Shown here: positions 6,787-15,332 of the stretch, one piece after another
Numbering within the stretch: the first letter of the stretch is position 1
How the letters are laid out: each line of letters begins with the position of its first letter
Assembly: GCA_040512755.1 (NCBI GenBank)
Contig: JBEVEP010000021.1
Location: 1 to 16,916 of the forward strand
DNA from: JBEVEP01 sp040512755
GTDB taxonomy: Bacteria > Pseudomonadota > Alphaproteobacteria > Rhizobiales > Rhizobiaceae
Length of the DNA stretch: 16,916 nucleotides
Direction of reading: 5' to 3'
Notes under the pieces: generated by a model
Database searches by the model: none
What the model saw: only the letters and a program-made list of their open reading frames with translations
Told to the model about the DNA's origin: nothing
Made by a program: the position numbers and the translations under genes

Positions 6787-7815
6787 ATGATACCACTGTC
6801 CCAGCTTGGCACGCCGCTGCGCATCGGCGACGTCGAAGTTCGCAACCGCGTGTTTCTTGCGCCGATGTCAGGCGTCACCGATGAGCCGTTCCGCTCGCGC
6901 GCTTATGCTCATGGGGCAGGCCTTGTCGTGTCCGAGATGGTTGCGAGCGGCGAACTGTCGAAAGGACGCATGGAGTCCGAGCGCCGCATACGCCGATCGA
7001 CAATTCCCGTCCACATGGTTCAATTGGCAGGACGAGAGCCACATCATATGGCCGAGGCTGCCCGGATCGCGGTTGGCGAAGGCGCCGACATCATCGACAT
7101 CAACATGGGTTGCCCTGCCAAAAAAGTGACCGGCGGCTATGCCGGGTCCGCGTTGATGCGTGAACCGGATCATGCGTTGTCTCTGATTGAAGCCGTGATA
7201 GGCGCTGTCGATGTTCCGGTTACGGTCAAGATGCGCCTGGGATGGGACGAAACCGCTCTGAATGCGCCATTGCTGGCGCGGCGGGCAGAACACGCGGGCG
7301 TCCAGATGGTGACCGTGCATGGCCGCACGCGCTGCCAATTCTATCAGGGCAAGGCCGACTGGCGAGCAATTGCCAGGGTCAAGGAGTCCGTGTCCATTCC
7401 GGTTGTCGCCAATGGCGACATCGAAAGTGCGACCTGCGCTGCAGAGGTCCTGCTGCAGTCGGGCGCCGATGCCGTCATGGTGGGCCGCGCGAGTTATGGC
7501 GCACCGTGGACGGCTGCCGGGATCGTCCAAGCGGCAAGCGGGGAACCCATCAAAGATGCGCCGCACACGTCTGAACTGATCGCCGACTATGTCGTGTCTC
7601 ACTATGAAGCAATGCTCTCCCTTTACGGGAGGGAAAGCGGCCTTCGCCAGGCGCGAAAGCACCTCGGCTGGTATCTTGGCCGCCATGCCTTCAACCTGCC
7701 GCTACCAGAACGCTCCGCGATCATGACGTCGTGCGATCCGGCGGTCGTCATCGCCAACCTACGCGAGGCGTTTTTGGCAAGTGAGGATCGAGCATTGGCA
7801 AGGCACGTCGCATGA
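6787..7815 (+). CDS. dusB: tRNA-dihydrouridine synthase DusB (NifR3)
   Basis: This FMN-dependent enzyme reduces specific uridines in the tRNA D-loop using NADPH. The 342-residue protein has the TIM-barrel signatures APMSGVTDEPFR (25-36), DINMGCPAKKV (104-114, active-site Cys109), VTVKMRLGWDE (145-155), VHGRTRCQFYQGKADW (177-192) and GADAVMVGRASYGAPW (226-241). The helical tRNA-binding domain ends with ARKHLGWYLGRHAF. I use ATG 6787; a TTG at 6781 would add only two residues, and neither has a clear Shine-Dalgarno sequence. The gene was named nifR3 in Rhodobacter because it precedes ntrBC. The same arrangement is here, with the stop sharing bases with the ntrB start (ATGA), so dusB is the likely first gene of the dusB-ntrB-ntrC transcript. 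Confidence 0.96.
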   Translation: MIPLSQLGTPLRIGDVEVRNRVFLAPMSGVTDEPFRSRAYAHGAGLVVSEMVASGELSKGRMESERRIRRSTIPVHMVQLAGREPHHMAEAARIAVGEGADIIDINMGCPAKKVTGGYAGSALMREPDHALSLIEAVIGAVDVPVTVKMRLGWDETALNAPLLARRAEHAGVQMVTVHGRTRCQFYQGKADWRAIARVKESVSIPVVANGDIESATCAAEVLLQSGADAVMVGRASYGAPWTAAGIVQAASGEPIKDAPHTSELIADYVVSHYEAMLSLYGRESGLRQARKHLGWYLGRHAFNLPLPERSAIMTSCDPAVVIANLREAFLASEDRALARHVA

Positions 7816-8951
7816 ATGTCAGCGCTACCCAGATTCCAACCCCTGCGGAAGCAGCGCAGATCGTCCTGAACACGATCCGCCATCCGGTGATAATGGTCGG
7901 ATCGGACGGCGCGATTACATTCGCCAACGCCGATGCCGAGGACTTTTTCCGCGCAAGCGCTGCAATGCTTGGCCGCAGCACATTGGCTAAATTCGTTCCT
8001 TTCGGCAGCCCGTTGCTCACACTTGTGGATCAGGTGCGGGAGCGATTGGCGCCGGTCAATGAATACCGTGTCGATATTTCATCGCCCCGGCTTGGCGCAG
8101 AAAAAATAGTCGACATCTATGTTGCCCCGGTGCCGGAGTTGCCCGGCTCCGTCGTAGTAATGTTTCAAGAACGCTCGATGGCGGACAAGATCGACCGCCA
8201 GATGACTCATCGCGGTGCGGCGCGCTCAGTCACCGGGCTGGCGGCGATGCTGGCGCACGAGATCAAGAACCCTCTTTCGGGCATTCGCGGCGCGGCACAA
8301 CTTCTGGAAACCGCTGTCTCCGACGAGGACCGTACCCTGACGCGGCTCATCACGGAAGAGACCGACCGGATTGTGTCGCTTGTCGACCGGATGGAGGTGT
8401 TTTCCGACGAGCGGCCGATCGATCGCTATCCAGTCAACATCCATGTGGTCCTTGACCATGTGAAGGCGATCGCCAAGAATGGTTTTGCAAAACGAATCAA
8501 GATCATAGAGGACTATGATCCATCGTTACCTCCGGTCTATGCCAACCGTGATCAACTGATTCAGGTTTTCCTGAATCTGGTCAAGAACGCTGCCGAAGCG
8601 ATCGGCGCGGACCCGCTTGGCGAAATTGCGCTGTCGACAGCGTTTCGGCCCGGCATGCGCGTCTCTGTTCCGGGAACGGCAGACCGTGTGTCGCTGCCAC
8701 TGGAGTTCTGCGTCCATGACAACGGTCCTGGCGTTCCGGAGGACATCGTACCGATCCTTTTTGATCCCTTCATTACCACCAAGCCGAACGGGTCAGGGTT
8801 GGGTCTTGCGCTGGTTGCCAAAATCGTCGGCGAACATGGCGGCGTGATCGAATGCGACTCCTCATTGCGGGGCGCATCATTCAGGATTCTTTTACCCGCC
8901 TGGAAGGAAGCGTCGTCAGCTGACCATGTGGATAGGAACTTCGTCCGATGA
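7812..8951 (+). CDS. ntrB: Nitrogen regulation sensor histidine kinase NtrB
   Basis: This 379-residue soluble kinase/phosphatase controls NtrC according to PII protein state, linking nitrogen supply to transcription. A PAS-like domain (residues 15-120) is followed by the HisKA dimerisation domain with phospho-acceptor His149 (MLAHEIKNPLSGIRGAAQLL). The ATPase domain has an N-box QVFLNLVKNAAEAI (251-264), G1 box DNGPGVP (303-309), FDPFITTK (317-324) and G2 box GSGLGLAL (327-334). There are no membrane segments, as expected for NtrB and unlike NtrY. The ATG overlaps the dusB TGA (ATGA), and the gene's own TGA overlaps the ntrC ATG in the same way, implying tightly coupled synthesis of kinase and regulator. 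Confidence 0.96.
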   Translation: MNVSATQIPTPAEAAQIVLNTIRHPVIMVGSDGAITFANADAEDFFRASAAMLGRSTLAKFVPFGSPLLTLVDQVRERLAPVNEYRVDISSPRLGAEKIVDIYVAPVPELPGSVVVMFQERSMADKIDRQMTHRGAARSVTGLAAMLAHEIKNPLSGIRGAAQLLETAVSDEDRTLTRLITEETDRIVSLVDRMEVFSDERPIDRYPVNIHVVLDHVKAIAKNGFAKRIKIIEDYDPSLPPVYANRDQLIQVFLNLVKNAAEAIGADPLGEIALSTAFRPGMRVSVPGTADRVSLPLEFCVHDNGPGVPEDIVPILFDPFITTKPNGSGLGLALVAKIVGEHGGVIECDSSLRGASFRILLPAWKEASSADHVDRNFVR

Positions 8952-10408
8952 GCGCGCGCGGAAACATACTTGTTGCTGACGACGATGCGGCGATCCGTAC
9001 AGTGCTCAATCAGGCATTGTCGCGCTCGGGGCATGAGGTCAGGGTCACATCAAATGCCGCCACGCTTTGGCGCTGGATAGCATCGGGCGAAGGCGACCTG
9101 GTGATCACCGACGTCGTGATGCCCGATGAAAATGCCTTCGACATGCTACCGCGCATCAAGAAGGCGAGGCCGGAGCTACCCGTCATCGTGATGAGTGCGC
9201 AGAACACTTTCATGACGGCCATACGCGCTTCCGAAACCGGCGCGTACGAATACCTGCCTAAACCATTTGACCTCACCGAACTTCTCAACGTCGTTGGCCG
9301 GGCACTAGCGGAACCGAAGCGACCCATCGCGGAACCACGGGCCGATGACCAACCTGAGTCGATGCCCCTGGTCGGCCGCTCGGGCGCAATGCAGGATATC
9401 TACCGAATGCTCGCCCGCATGATGCAGACCGATCTTACGGTCATGATCACCGGCGAATCCGGAACCGGGAAGGAACTCGTCGCGCGTGCCCTGCACGAGT
9501 ACGGCCGGCGGCGGCACGGCCCCTTCGTGGCGATCAATATGGCCGCGATTCCTCGGGACCTGATCGAATCGGAACTTTTTGGACACGAGAAGGGTGCCTT
9601 CACTGGCGCGCAGAACCGTTCGACAGGCCGTTTCGAGCAGGCTGACGGCGGAACGCTCTTCCTGGATGAGATCGGCGACATGCCAATGGAGGCGCAAACC
9701 CGGCTCCTTCGCGTCCTTCAACAGGGCGAGTACACGACGGTGGGCGGGCGCACGCCGATCAAGACTGACGTTCGGATCGTGGCCGCCACCAACAAGGATC
9801 TACGGACTCTGATCAATCAGGGTCTTTTCCGCGAGGACCTGTTTTATCGCCTGAACGTGGTTCCGCTGCGGCTTCCGCCCCTGCGGGAACGATCGGAAGA
9901 CATTCCGGACCTCATTCGCCATTTCTTCAAGCAGGCTGCCGAAGAGGGACTTCAAATCAAGCGAATCTCCCCAGGCGGCGTCGAGCTCATGAAGCGCTAT
10001 CCTTGGCCTGGCAATGTGCGCGAACTGGAGAATCTGATTCGCCGGCTCGCTGCCCTCTATCCCCAGGACGAAATATCCGCCGAGATCATCAGCGCCGAAT
10101 TGCGAGCCGGTGAATCGTCGCCGCAAACCGATAGCGGCGTTCTGCCGGAGGACTTGTCCATCGAGCAGGCGGTAGAGCACTGCCTCCAGCGCTATTTCGC
10201 GCTGTTCAAAGGTGAACTGCCACCGCCTGGCCTGTATCAGCGCGTCCTCGCAGAGGTTGAATATCCTTTGATATTGGCCTCCATGACCGCAACGAGAGGC
10301 AACCAGATCAAGGCAGCTGATCTGCTCGGCGTTAATCGCAACACGTTGCGCAAGAAAATCCGAGACCTGGGCGTCAACTTCTATCGCGGCACCAAGGCGT
10401 CCCAATAA
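8948..10408 (+). CDS. ntrC: Nitrogen regulation response regulator NtrC
   Basis: This 486-residue activator of sigma-54 promoters switches on nitrogen-scavenging genes when phosphorylated by NtrB. The receiver domain has Asp11/Asp12, phospho-acceptor Asp55 (LVITDVVMPD) and Lys105. The AAA+ domain has Walker A GESGTGKE (169-176), an intact sigma-54 contact loop GAFTGA (216-221) and Walker B GTLFLDEIG (235-243). The C-terminus has a Fis-type helix-turn-helix, GNQIKAADLLGVNRNTLRKK (451-470). Length and architecture match the family and nothing is missing. It is coupled to ntrB by an ATGA overlap. The 84 bp after it hold a palindrome before ntrY, so ntrYX may have its own control. Confidence 0.97.
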   Translation: MSARGNILVADDDAAIRTVLNQALSRSGHEVRVTSNAATLWRWIASGEGDLVITDVVMPDENAFDMLPRIKKARPELPVIVMSAQNTFMTAIRASETGAYEYLPKPFDLTELLNVVGRALAEPKRPIAEPRADDQPESMPLVGRSGAMQDIYRMLARMMQTDLTVMITGESGTGKELVARALHEYGRRRHGPFVAINMAAIPRDLIESELFGHEKGAFTGAQNRSTGRFEQADGGTLFLDEIGDMPMEAQTRLLRVLQQGEYTTVGGRTPIKTDVRIVAATNKDLRTLINQGLFREDLFYRLNVVPLRLPPLRERSEDIPDLIRHFFKQAAEEGLQIKRISPGGVELMKRYPWPGNVRELENLIRRLAALYPQDEISAEIISAELRAGESSPQTDSGVLPEDLSIEQAVEHCLQRYFALFKGELPPPGLYQRVLAEVEYPLILASMTATRGNQIKAADLLGVNRNTLRKKIRDLGVNFYRGTKASQ

Positions 10409-10430
10409 AGTTTTGGGCTGCCCCGAGTTT

Positions 10431-10470
10431 GTTGCATAATCGCCACAATGCGTTGCATACATGCAACGCA
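10431..10470 (+). promoter_or_regulatory. Palindromic operator-like site upstream of ntrY
   Basis: Arms TGCGTTGCAT (10449-10458) and ATGCAACGCA (10461-10470) form a perfect 10-bp inverted repeat around only 2 nt, more like a dimeric protein-binding site than an RNA hairpin. A further half-site GTTGCAT at 10431-10437 has the same orientation as the one at 10452-10458, and lies 21 bp (two helical turns) away. The group sits 23-62 bp before the ntrY ATG. The regulator is unknown: the half-site contains TGCA like NtrC boxes, but the spacing is shorter than the usual NtrC site. There is no T-run to suggest an ntrC terminator. Confidence 0.55.
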
Positions 10471-10492
10471 CCCAGTGGCGTTTTAAAGTTCA

Positions 10493-12778
10493 ATGACATC
10501 CCAGATTCAAGCAGCGGCGCGACCGTTGTTTCCGAAATCGAATCCGCTTGAAGGGCGGCGCCTGCTGGCGCTGCCGGGCGTGATTGCAGTCGTCGCAGCG
10601 ATGCTGACGGCGGCGGTGTCGTTCGTCATTCTGCTGGGCGGCGCGGAGCCGTATATCGCACCGGATAACAGTACGACCTTGGCGCTGATCGCTATCAACG
10701 CGCTTTTCGTTCTCGTGCTTCTCGCGCTGATCGGCCGGGAAGTGCATCGAACCTACACAGGGTGGCGTCGCGGCAAGGCGGCGTCGCGGCTGCACGTCCG
10801 CATCGTGACGATGTTCTCGTTGGTGGCCGCAATTCCAGCGATCCTCGTGGCCGTCGTGGCGTCGATCACGCTCGATATTGGTCTGGATCGGTGGTTCGAG
10901 ATCAGAACCAAGGCGATCATCAATTCGTCGCTGTCGATCGCCGAAGCCTATGTCCGGGAAAACGGCCGCAATCTTCAAGGCACGACGCTTTCCATGGCCT
11001 ATACGCTCGATCAGGCGCGTTCGCTCTACAATCTCGACCGGACAGGTTTCCGCGAACTGGTCACGCAGCAGGCCAAGGGACGCGCGCTGGCCCATGCGGC
11101 TCTCGTCAGGAGCGACGGTTCGCTCATTGTGGCCGCTGCGACGGACGCGGATTTCGACCTGCCGACAATACCAGACGAATGGATTCAGTCGGCCACCGAA
11201 GGCGAGCCTGTATTGATTGAGCCCAGGCGCCGCAACATAGTAGGCGCGATCGTCAAGCTGCGCGAGATCCCCGATGCTTATCTTTACACGATCCGGCTGG
11301 TCGATCCGGAAGTCATCAGGGCGCGCCAGATCGTTCGCGCGAACACCGACGAGTATCGCGGCCTGGAGGCGACGCGAACAACGACGCAGATTGCCTTCGC
11401 ACTGCTCTATCTCGGATTGACGTTGATCGTGGTGCTTGCCGCGATCTGGACCGGCATTGCAGTGGCGGATCGGCTTGTCCGGCCGATTCGACAGCTGATC
11501 GGAGCAGCAGGCGAGGTGTCGACCGGAAATCTCGAAGTATCGGTGCCTGTCAGGTCGTCCGACGGCGACGTCGGCTCGCTCGCCGACACGTTCAACAAGA
11601 TGATCCTGCAGCTCAAATCCCAGCGCAACGAACTTCTTCATGCAAAGGACGTCATCGATGACCGCCGACGTTTTTCGGAAGCGGTTCTTGCTGGCGTAAC
11701 GGCGGGCGTCATAGGCGTGGATTCCGAAGGCATCATTACAATCGTCAACCGCTCGGCCGAAACTATGCTCGCAATTTCGGCGAGAGCTGCGGTCGGTCGC
11801 CAGCTTTCAACCATCCTCCCGCATGTCGGTCGCGTGCTTGAGATTGGGCGCAAATCAGGGCGCCCCGTTCATCGCGAGCAGGTCACATTCTATCGGGGAG
11901 GGACGGAACGAACCTTCAACGTTCAGATGACGGTTGAGGATGAGACCGAAACCGAGGACAAGTCCTACGTCGTTACGGTCGACGATATCACGGACCTCGT
12001 GCAGGCTCAGCGCTCATCGGCATGGGCGGACGTGGCGCGCCGCATCGCTCATGAAATCAAGAATCCGCTGACCCCGATCCAGCTCTCCGCCGAGCGCATT
12101 CGCCGACGCTACGGAAAGGTGATCACAGAGGATCGCGAGGTCTTCGACCAGTGCACCGACACGATCATCCGCCAGGTCGAGGACATCGGCCGCATGGTGG
12201 ACGAGTTTTCCGCTTTCGCACGTATGCCGAAACCGGACATGCAGACCCTCGATCTGCGCGTCCCCTTGCGAGAAGCATCGTTCCTCATCGAGGTCAGCCG
12301 TTCCGATATTGCCTTCGAGCGCGACTTTGGCTCGGAACCACTCATGGGCACGTTTGACAGCCGCCTGATGGCGCAGGCGTTCGGCAATGTCGTGAAAAAT
12401 GCGGCTGAAGCGATTGAGGCGGCGGAACGCGAGGACCGCCGACCGGGCGCGGTGCGTATTCAGGCGGTACGACAGGGCGACACGATTCGCGTCGACGTTG
12501 TGGACAACGGCAAGGGCCTCCCACGGGACAACAGGCAGCGCCTTCTCGAGCCGTATATGACAACACGCGAAAAGGGCACGGGGCTTGGATTGGCGATCGT
12601 CAAGAAGATCGTGGAGGACCATGGCGGGACCCTTGAACTTCACGACGCGCCGTCAGACTTCCATGAAGGTCGAGGCGCGATGATCACAATCATACTTCCG
12701 GCGGCCACTGCGCCGGCACGTGCCGGAACACAGCCAACAAGCGAACAAGAAACTGAAAAGGTCAGCAATGGCTTCTGA
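10493..12778 (+). CDS. ntrY: Membrane sensor histidine kinase NtrY
   Basis: NtrY is the transmembrane partner of NtrX, implicated in nitrogen, redox and envelope responses in alphaproteobacteria. This 761-residue protein has membrane segments at about residues 28-50, 62-80, 103-125 and 298-321. An extracytoplasmic sensing region lies at about 130-295. A HAMP domain (322-375) and PAS domain (395-505) follow, then HisKA with phospho-acceptor His520 (RRIAHEIKNPLTPIQLSAER). The ATPase domain has FGNVVKNAAEAI (630-641), DNGKGLP (671-677) and GTGLGLAIVKK (695-705). The ATG at 10493 has no strong Shine-Dalgarno match. The last 11 bp overlap the ntrX start, so the pair is probably translationally coupled. 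Signal and substrate cannot be read from the sequence. Confidence 0.95.
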   Translation: MTSQIQAAARPLFPKSNPLEGRRLLALPGVIAVVAAMLTAAVSFVILLGGAEPYIAPDNSTTLALIAINALFVLVLLALIGREVHRTYTGWRRGKAASRLHVRIVTMFSLVAAIPAILVAVVASITLDIGLDRWFEIRTKAIINSSLSIAEAYVRENGRNLQGTTLSMAYTLDQARSLYNLDRTGFRELVTQQAKGRALAHAALVRSDGSLIVAAATDADFDLPTIPDEWIQSATEGEPVLIEPRRRNIVGAIVKLREIPDAYLYTIRLVDPEVIRARQIVRANTDEYRGLEATRTTTQIAFALLYLGLTLIVVLAAIWTGIAVADRLVRPIRQLIGAAGEVSTGNLEVSVPVRSSDGDVGSLADTFNKMILQLKSQRNELLHAKDVIDDRRRFSEAVLAGVTAGVIGVDSEGIITIVNRSAETMLAISARAAVGRQLSTILPHVGRVLEIGRKSGRPVHREQVTFYRGGTERTFNVQMTVEDETETEDKSYVVTVDDITDLVQAQRSSAWADVARRIAHEIKNPLTPIQLSAERIRRRYGKVITEDREVFDQCTDTIIRQVEDIGRMVDEFSAFARMPKPDMQTLDLRVPLREASFLIEVSRSDIAFERDFGSEPLMGTFDSRLMAQAFGNVVKNAAEAIEAAEREDRRPGAVRIQAVRQGDTIRVDVVDNGKGLPRDNRQRLLEPYMTTREKGTGLGLAIVKKIVEDHGGTLELHDAPSDFHEGRGAMITIILPAATAPARAGTQPTSEQETEKVSNGF

Positions 12779-14129
12779 CATCCTCATCGTCGATGACGAA
12801 GAAGACATCCGGGAACTCGTTGCAGGTATCCTGAGCGACGAGGGCCATGAGACCCGGACTGCGTATGATAGCGACAGCGCGCTCGCGGCGATCGCCGATC
12901 GCGCGCCGCGCCTAGTATTTCTCGACATTTGGCTCCAGGGGTCGCGGCTCGACGGGCTCGCGCTTCTGGACCGTATCAAGGTCGTGCACCCCGATCTGCC
13001 AATCGTCATGATTTCAGGCCACGGCACCATAGAAACGGCAGTATCGGCGATCCGTCGCGGAGCCTACGACTTCATCGAGAAACCGTTCAAGGCGGATCGT
13101 TTGATTCTCATTGCCGAACGCGCGCTCGAAACGTCGAAGCTCAAGCGCGAAGTCTCGGACCTCAAGCTCCGCAGCAGCGACAGTTTCGACCTGATTGGCA
13201 TGTCGGCGGCCATGACCCATCTGCGCCAGACGATAGAACGAGTGGCGCCGACCAACAGTCGCGTCATGATCATAGGACCGTCAGGGTCGGGCAAGGAACT
13301 TGTCGCCCGCGCCATTCATGCCCATTCCGCACGCAGTTCCGGTCCGTTTGTGTCGCTGAATGCCGCCACGATTACGCCCGAGCGCATGGAGATTGAACTG
13401 TTCGGTACGGAATCGAACGGTGGAGAGCGCAAGGTCGGCGCCCTGGAGGAAGCTCATCGCGGCATTCTGTACCTGGATGAGGTGGGAGACATGCCGCGCG
13501 AGACGCAGGGCAAGATCCTGCGCGTGCTTGTCGACCAGCAATTTGAGCGGGTGGGGGGTACAAAGAGGGTCAAGGTCGATGTTCGGATCATTTCATCGAC
13601 CGCCCAGAATCTTGAAGCGATGATCGCGGAGGGGCGATTCCGCGAAGACCTCTTTCATAGGCTTGCAGTGGTTCCCGTCATGGTGCCAGGCTTGGCCGAG
13701 CGGCGGGAGGATATTCCCTTCCTGGTCGATCATTTCATGCATCAGGTCGCCCGCCAGGCCGGCATCAAGCCCCGGCGGATCGGCGATGACGCGCTCGCCG
13801 TGCTCCAGGCGCACAACTGGCCGGGCAATGTTCGCCAGCTTCGCAACAACATCGAGCGTCTGATGATCCTGGTACGGGGCGAAGATGTGGAGGCGCCGAT
13901 CAGTGCCGACCTTCTTCCCGCGGAAATTGGCGATGTTATGCCGAGGACGCCGAGCCAGTCCGATCAGCATATCATGGCCTTGCCCTTACGTGAGGCGCGG
14001 GAGATGTTCGAGAAAGAGTATCTGCTGGCGCAGATTAACCGCTTCGGCGGTAATATTTCGCGAACGGCGGAATTCATCGGCATGGAGCGTTCGGCTCTCC
14101 ACCGAAAGCTGAAATCCCTCGGCGTGTAG
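12768..14129 (+). CDS. ntrX: Response regulator NtrX (no GAFTGA loop)
   Basis: This 453-residue regulator pairs with NtrY. The receiver domain has Asp9/Asp10, phospho-acceptor Asp53 (LVFLDIWLQG) and Lys105. The AAA+ domain keeps Walker A GPSGSGKE (170-177) and Walker B GILYLDEVG (232-240). Where NtrC has GAFTGA, this protein reads ESNGGERKVGALEEAHRG (215-232), so the sigma-54 contact loop is missing. Loss of this motif is known for alphaproteobacterial NtrX and implies action other than classical sigma-54 activation. A Fis-type helix-turn-helix, GNISRTAEFIGMERSALHRK (428-447), ends the protein. The ATG at 12768 starts MASDILIVDDEED and is preceded by AAAAGG; a 16-residue upstream extension inside ntrY is less likely. 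The next gene is 194 bp away; a weak 6-bp hairpin with TTTT lies at 14216-14236. Confidence 0.96.
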   Translation: MASDILIVDDEEDIRELVAGILSDEGHETRTAYDSDSALAAIADRAPRLVFLDIWLQGSRLDGLALLDRIKVVHPDLPIVMISGHGTIETAVSAIRRGAYDFIEKPFKADRLILIAERALETSKLKREVSDLKLRSSDSFDLIGMSAAMTHLRQTIERVAPTNSRVMIIGPSGSGKELVARAIHAHSARSSGPFVSLNAATITPERMEIELFGTESNGGERKVGALEEAHRGILYLDEVGDMPRETQGKILRVLVDQQFERVGGTKRVKVDVRIISSTAQNLEAMIAEGRFREDLFHRLAVVPVMVPGLAERREDIPFLVDHFMHQVARQAGIKPRRIGDDALAVLQAHNWPGNVRQLRNNIERLMILVRGEDVEAPISADLLPAEIGDVMPRTPSQSDQHIMALPLREAREMFEKEYLLAQINRFGGNISRTAEFIGMERSALHRKLKSLGV

Positions 14130-14215
14130 GGCAACGAAGCCTCAACGGTCCGTTGGTGACCTCGAAACGTGGTCGTCTGCGCCATTGCGGGCCCTCGAAC
14201 AGACATGCATTGACA

Positions 14216-14236
14216 AATTGCGGGCGCAATTCTTTT
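14216..14236 (+). terminator. Weak hairpin-T candidate after ntrX
   Basis: AATTGC (14216-14221) pairs with GCAATT (14226-14231) across GGGC, followed by CTTTT. The stem is only 6 bp and half AT, so it is a marginal terminator for the ntrYX transcript. A TTGACA at 14210-14215 immediately before it could instead be a -35 element, but no good -10 sits 16-18 bp downstream. Confidence 0.3.
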
Positions 14237-14323
14237 GGGCTTCGCTATCGCAGCAGCGACTTGTATTTGAGCGCCGAACGCCGAATGTCGAAACTAGGCC
14301 GAATCGCTTGATCGGGGACAGAA

Positions 14324-15187
14324 ATGCCACGCATTGCCTATGTGAATGGACGCTACATGCCGCATAGTGACGCCGCGGTGCATATTGAGGACCGTGGCTA
14401 CCAGTTCGCGGACGGCGTCTATGAGGTTTGCGAGGTCGCGCGCGGCTTTATCATGGACATGCCGCGCCATCTTGACCGGTTGGGCCGATCGCTTGCTGAA
14501 CTCGACATGGGCTGGCCGATGACGCGAAAGGCGCTGGAGTTGGTTTTGCGCGAGGTTGTCCGCCGCAACCTCGTTACCAACGGACTTGTCTATCTGCAGG
14601 TCACCCGCGGTGTTGCACCCCGGGACCATGTGTTTCCGGCCGCCGAAACAAGCCCGTCGGTCGTCGTGACGGCCAAGCGTACCGATCCCGCGGCTGCGGC
14701 AAAAAAGGCTGCAATTGGCCTGAAGGTTATCACCGTACCAGAGAATCGTTGGGACAGGGTGGACATCAAAACGATCGGGCTATTGCCCAATGTGCTGGCG
14801 CGCCAGAAGGCCAAGGAGGCGGGCGCTCAGGAAGCTTGGTTCGTCGATCCCGACGGGACAGTTAAGGAGGGCGCAGCTACCAACGCCTGGATCGTTACTG
14901 GCGACGGCATGCTCGTGACTCGTCCGGCTGAATCGGGCATATTGCGTGGAATTACCCGCACCACCATGTTCGATGTCGCTCGCAAACTCGGGCTTCAGAT
15001 CGAGGAGCGCGGCTTCTCAGTTGCCGAGGCAAAAGCGGCTCGTGAAGCGTTCATCACAGCCGCGACAACCGTTGTAATGCCAGTAGTGGAAATTGACGGC
15101 CAACCGGTAGCAAATGGACACCCCGGATCGATTGCACTTTCGGTTAGGCAGGCATTTTTTGACGTTGCGGAAAAAACCCAAGCCTGA
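14324..15187 (+). CDS. dat: D-amino-acid aminotransferase (class IV, PLP-dependent)
   Basis: This 287-residue fold-type IV aminotransferase probably exchanges amino groups between D-alanine or other D-amino acids and 2-oxo acids, supplying D-glutamate or recycling D-amino acids. The PLP lysine is Lys149 in DRVDIKTIGLLPNVLARQKA (144-163), whose DIK.I.LLPNVLA.Q pattern fits D-amino-acid rather than branched-chain enzymes. Further marks are the N-terminal NGRYMPHSDAAVHIEDRGYQ region, KEGAATN (181-187) with the cofactor-binding glutamate, and SGILRGITR (204-212). The ATG is preceded by GGGGACAG. A D-amino-acid aminotransferase beside hfq is, as I recall, conserved in rhizobia, where trkA often lies between ntrX and this gene; no trkA is present here. 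Exact substrate preference is inferred. Confidence 0.92.
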   Translation: MPRIAYVNGRYMPHSDAAVHIEDRGYQFADGVYEVCEVARGFIMDMPRHLDRLGRSLAELDMGWPMTRKALELVLREVVRRNLVTNGLVYLQVTRGVAPRDHVFPAAETSPSVVVTAKRTDPAAAAKKAAIGLKVITVPENRWDRVDIKTIGLLPNVLARQKAKEAGAQEAWFVDPDGTVKEGAATNAWIVTGDGMLVTRPAESGILRGITRTTMFDVARKLGLQIEERGFSVAEAKAAREAFITAATTVVMPVVEIDGQPVANGHPGSIALSVRQAFFDVAEKTQA

Positions 15188-15198
15188 TAACGGCTTGG
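15171..15198 (-). terminator. Minus-strand intrinsic-terminator-like hairpin at the dat 3' end
   Basis: CCAAGCC (15178-15184) and GGCTTGG (15192-15198) form a perfect 7-bp stem around a 7-nt loop containing the dat TGA. On the + strand it is preceded by AAAAAAC. Read on the minus strand, it is therefore a hairpin followed by GTTTTTT, the layout of an intrinsic terminator. On the + strand there is no T-run, so it may only stabilise the dat 3' end. No minus-strand gene is visible in 15199-15332. Confidence 0.4.
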
Positions 15199-15332
15199 CG
15201 CGAATAGACATTCGTTAGCAAGTCCTTGCCCGTCGCTGTACAACTTCGGGGACATGGTTTGTGTGCTTGACATCGACCTGATATTTTGGCGCAGTGGCTG
15301 CATTGCGCAGGGGATCGCGAAAGAAAACAAAA

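Noticed and set aside
6805..6818. TGGCAC-like sigma-54 motif near the dusB start
   Set aside because: It is inside the dusB coding sequence and lacks the proper TTGC element.
10490..11641. A 383-codon open frame on the minus strand opposite ntrY
   Set aside because: It is a GC-bias shadow of ntrY: Arg/Asp/His-rich, no family features, and it covers coding sequence for well-defined ntrY domains.
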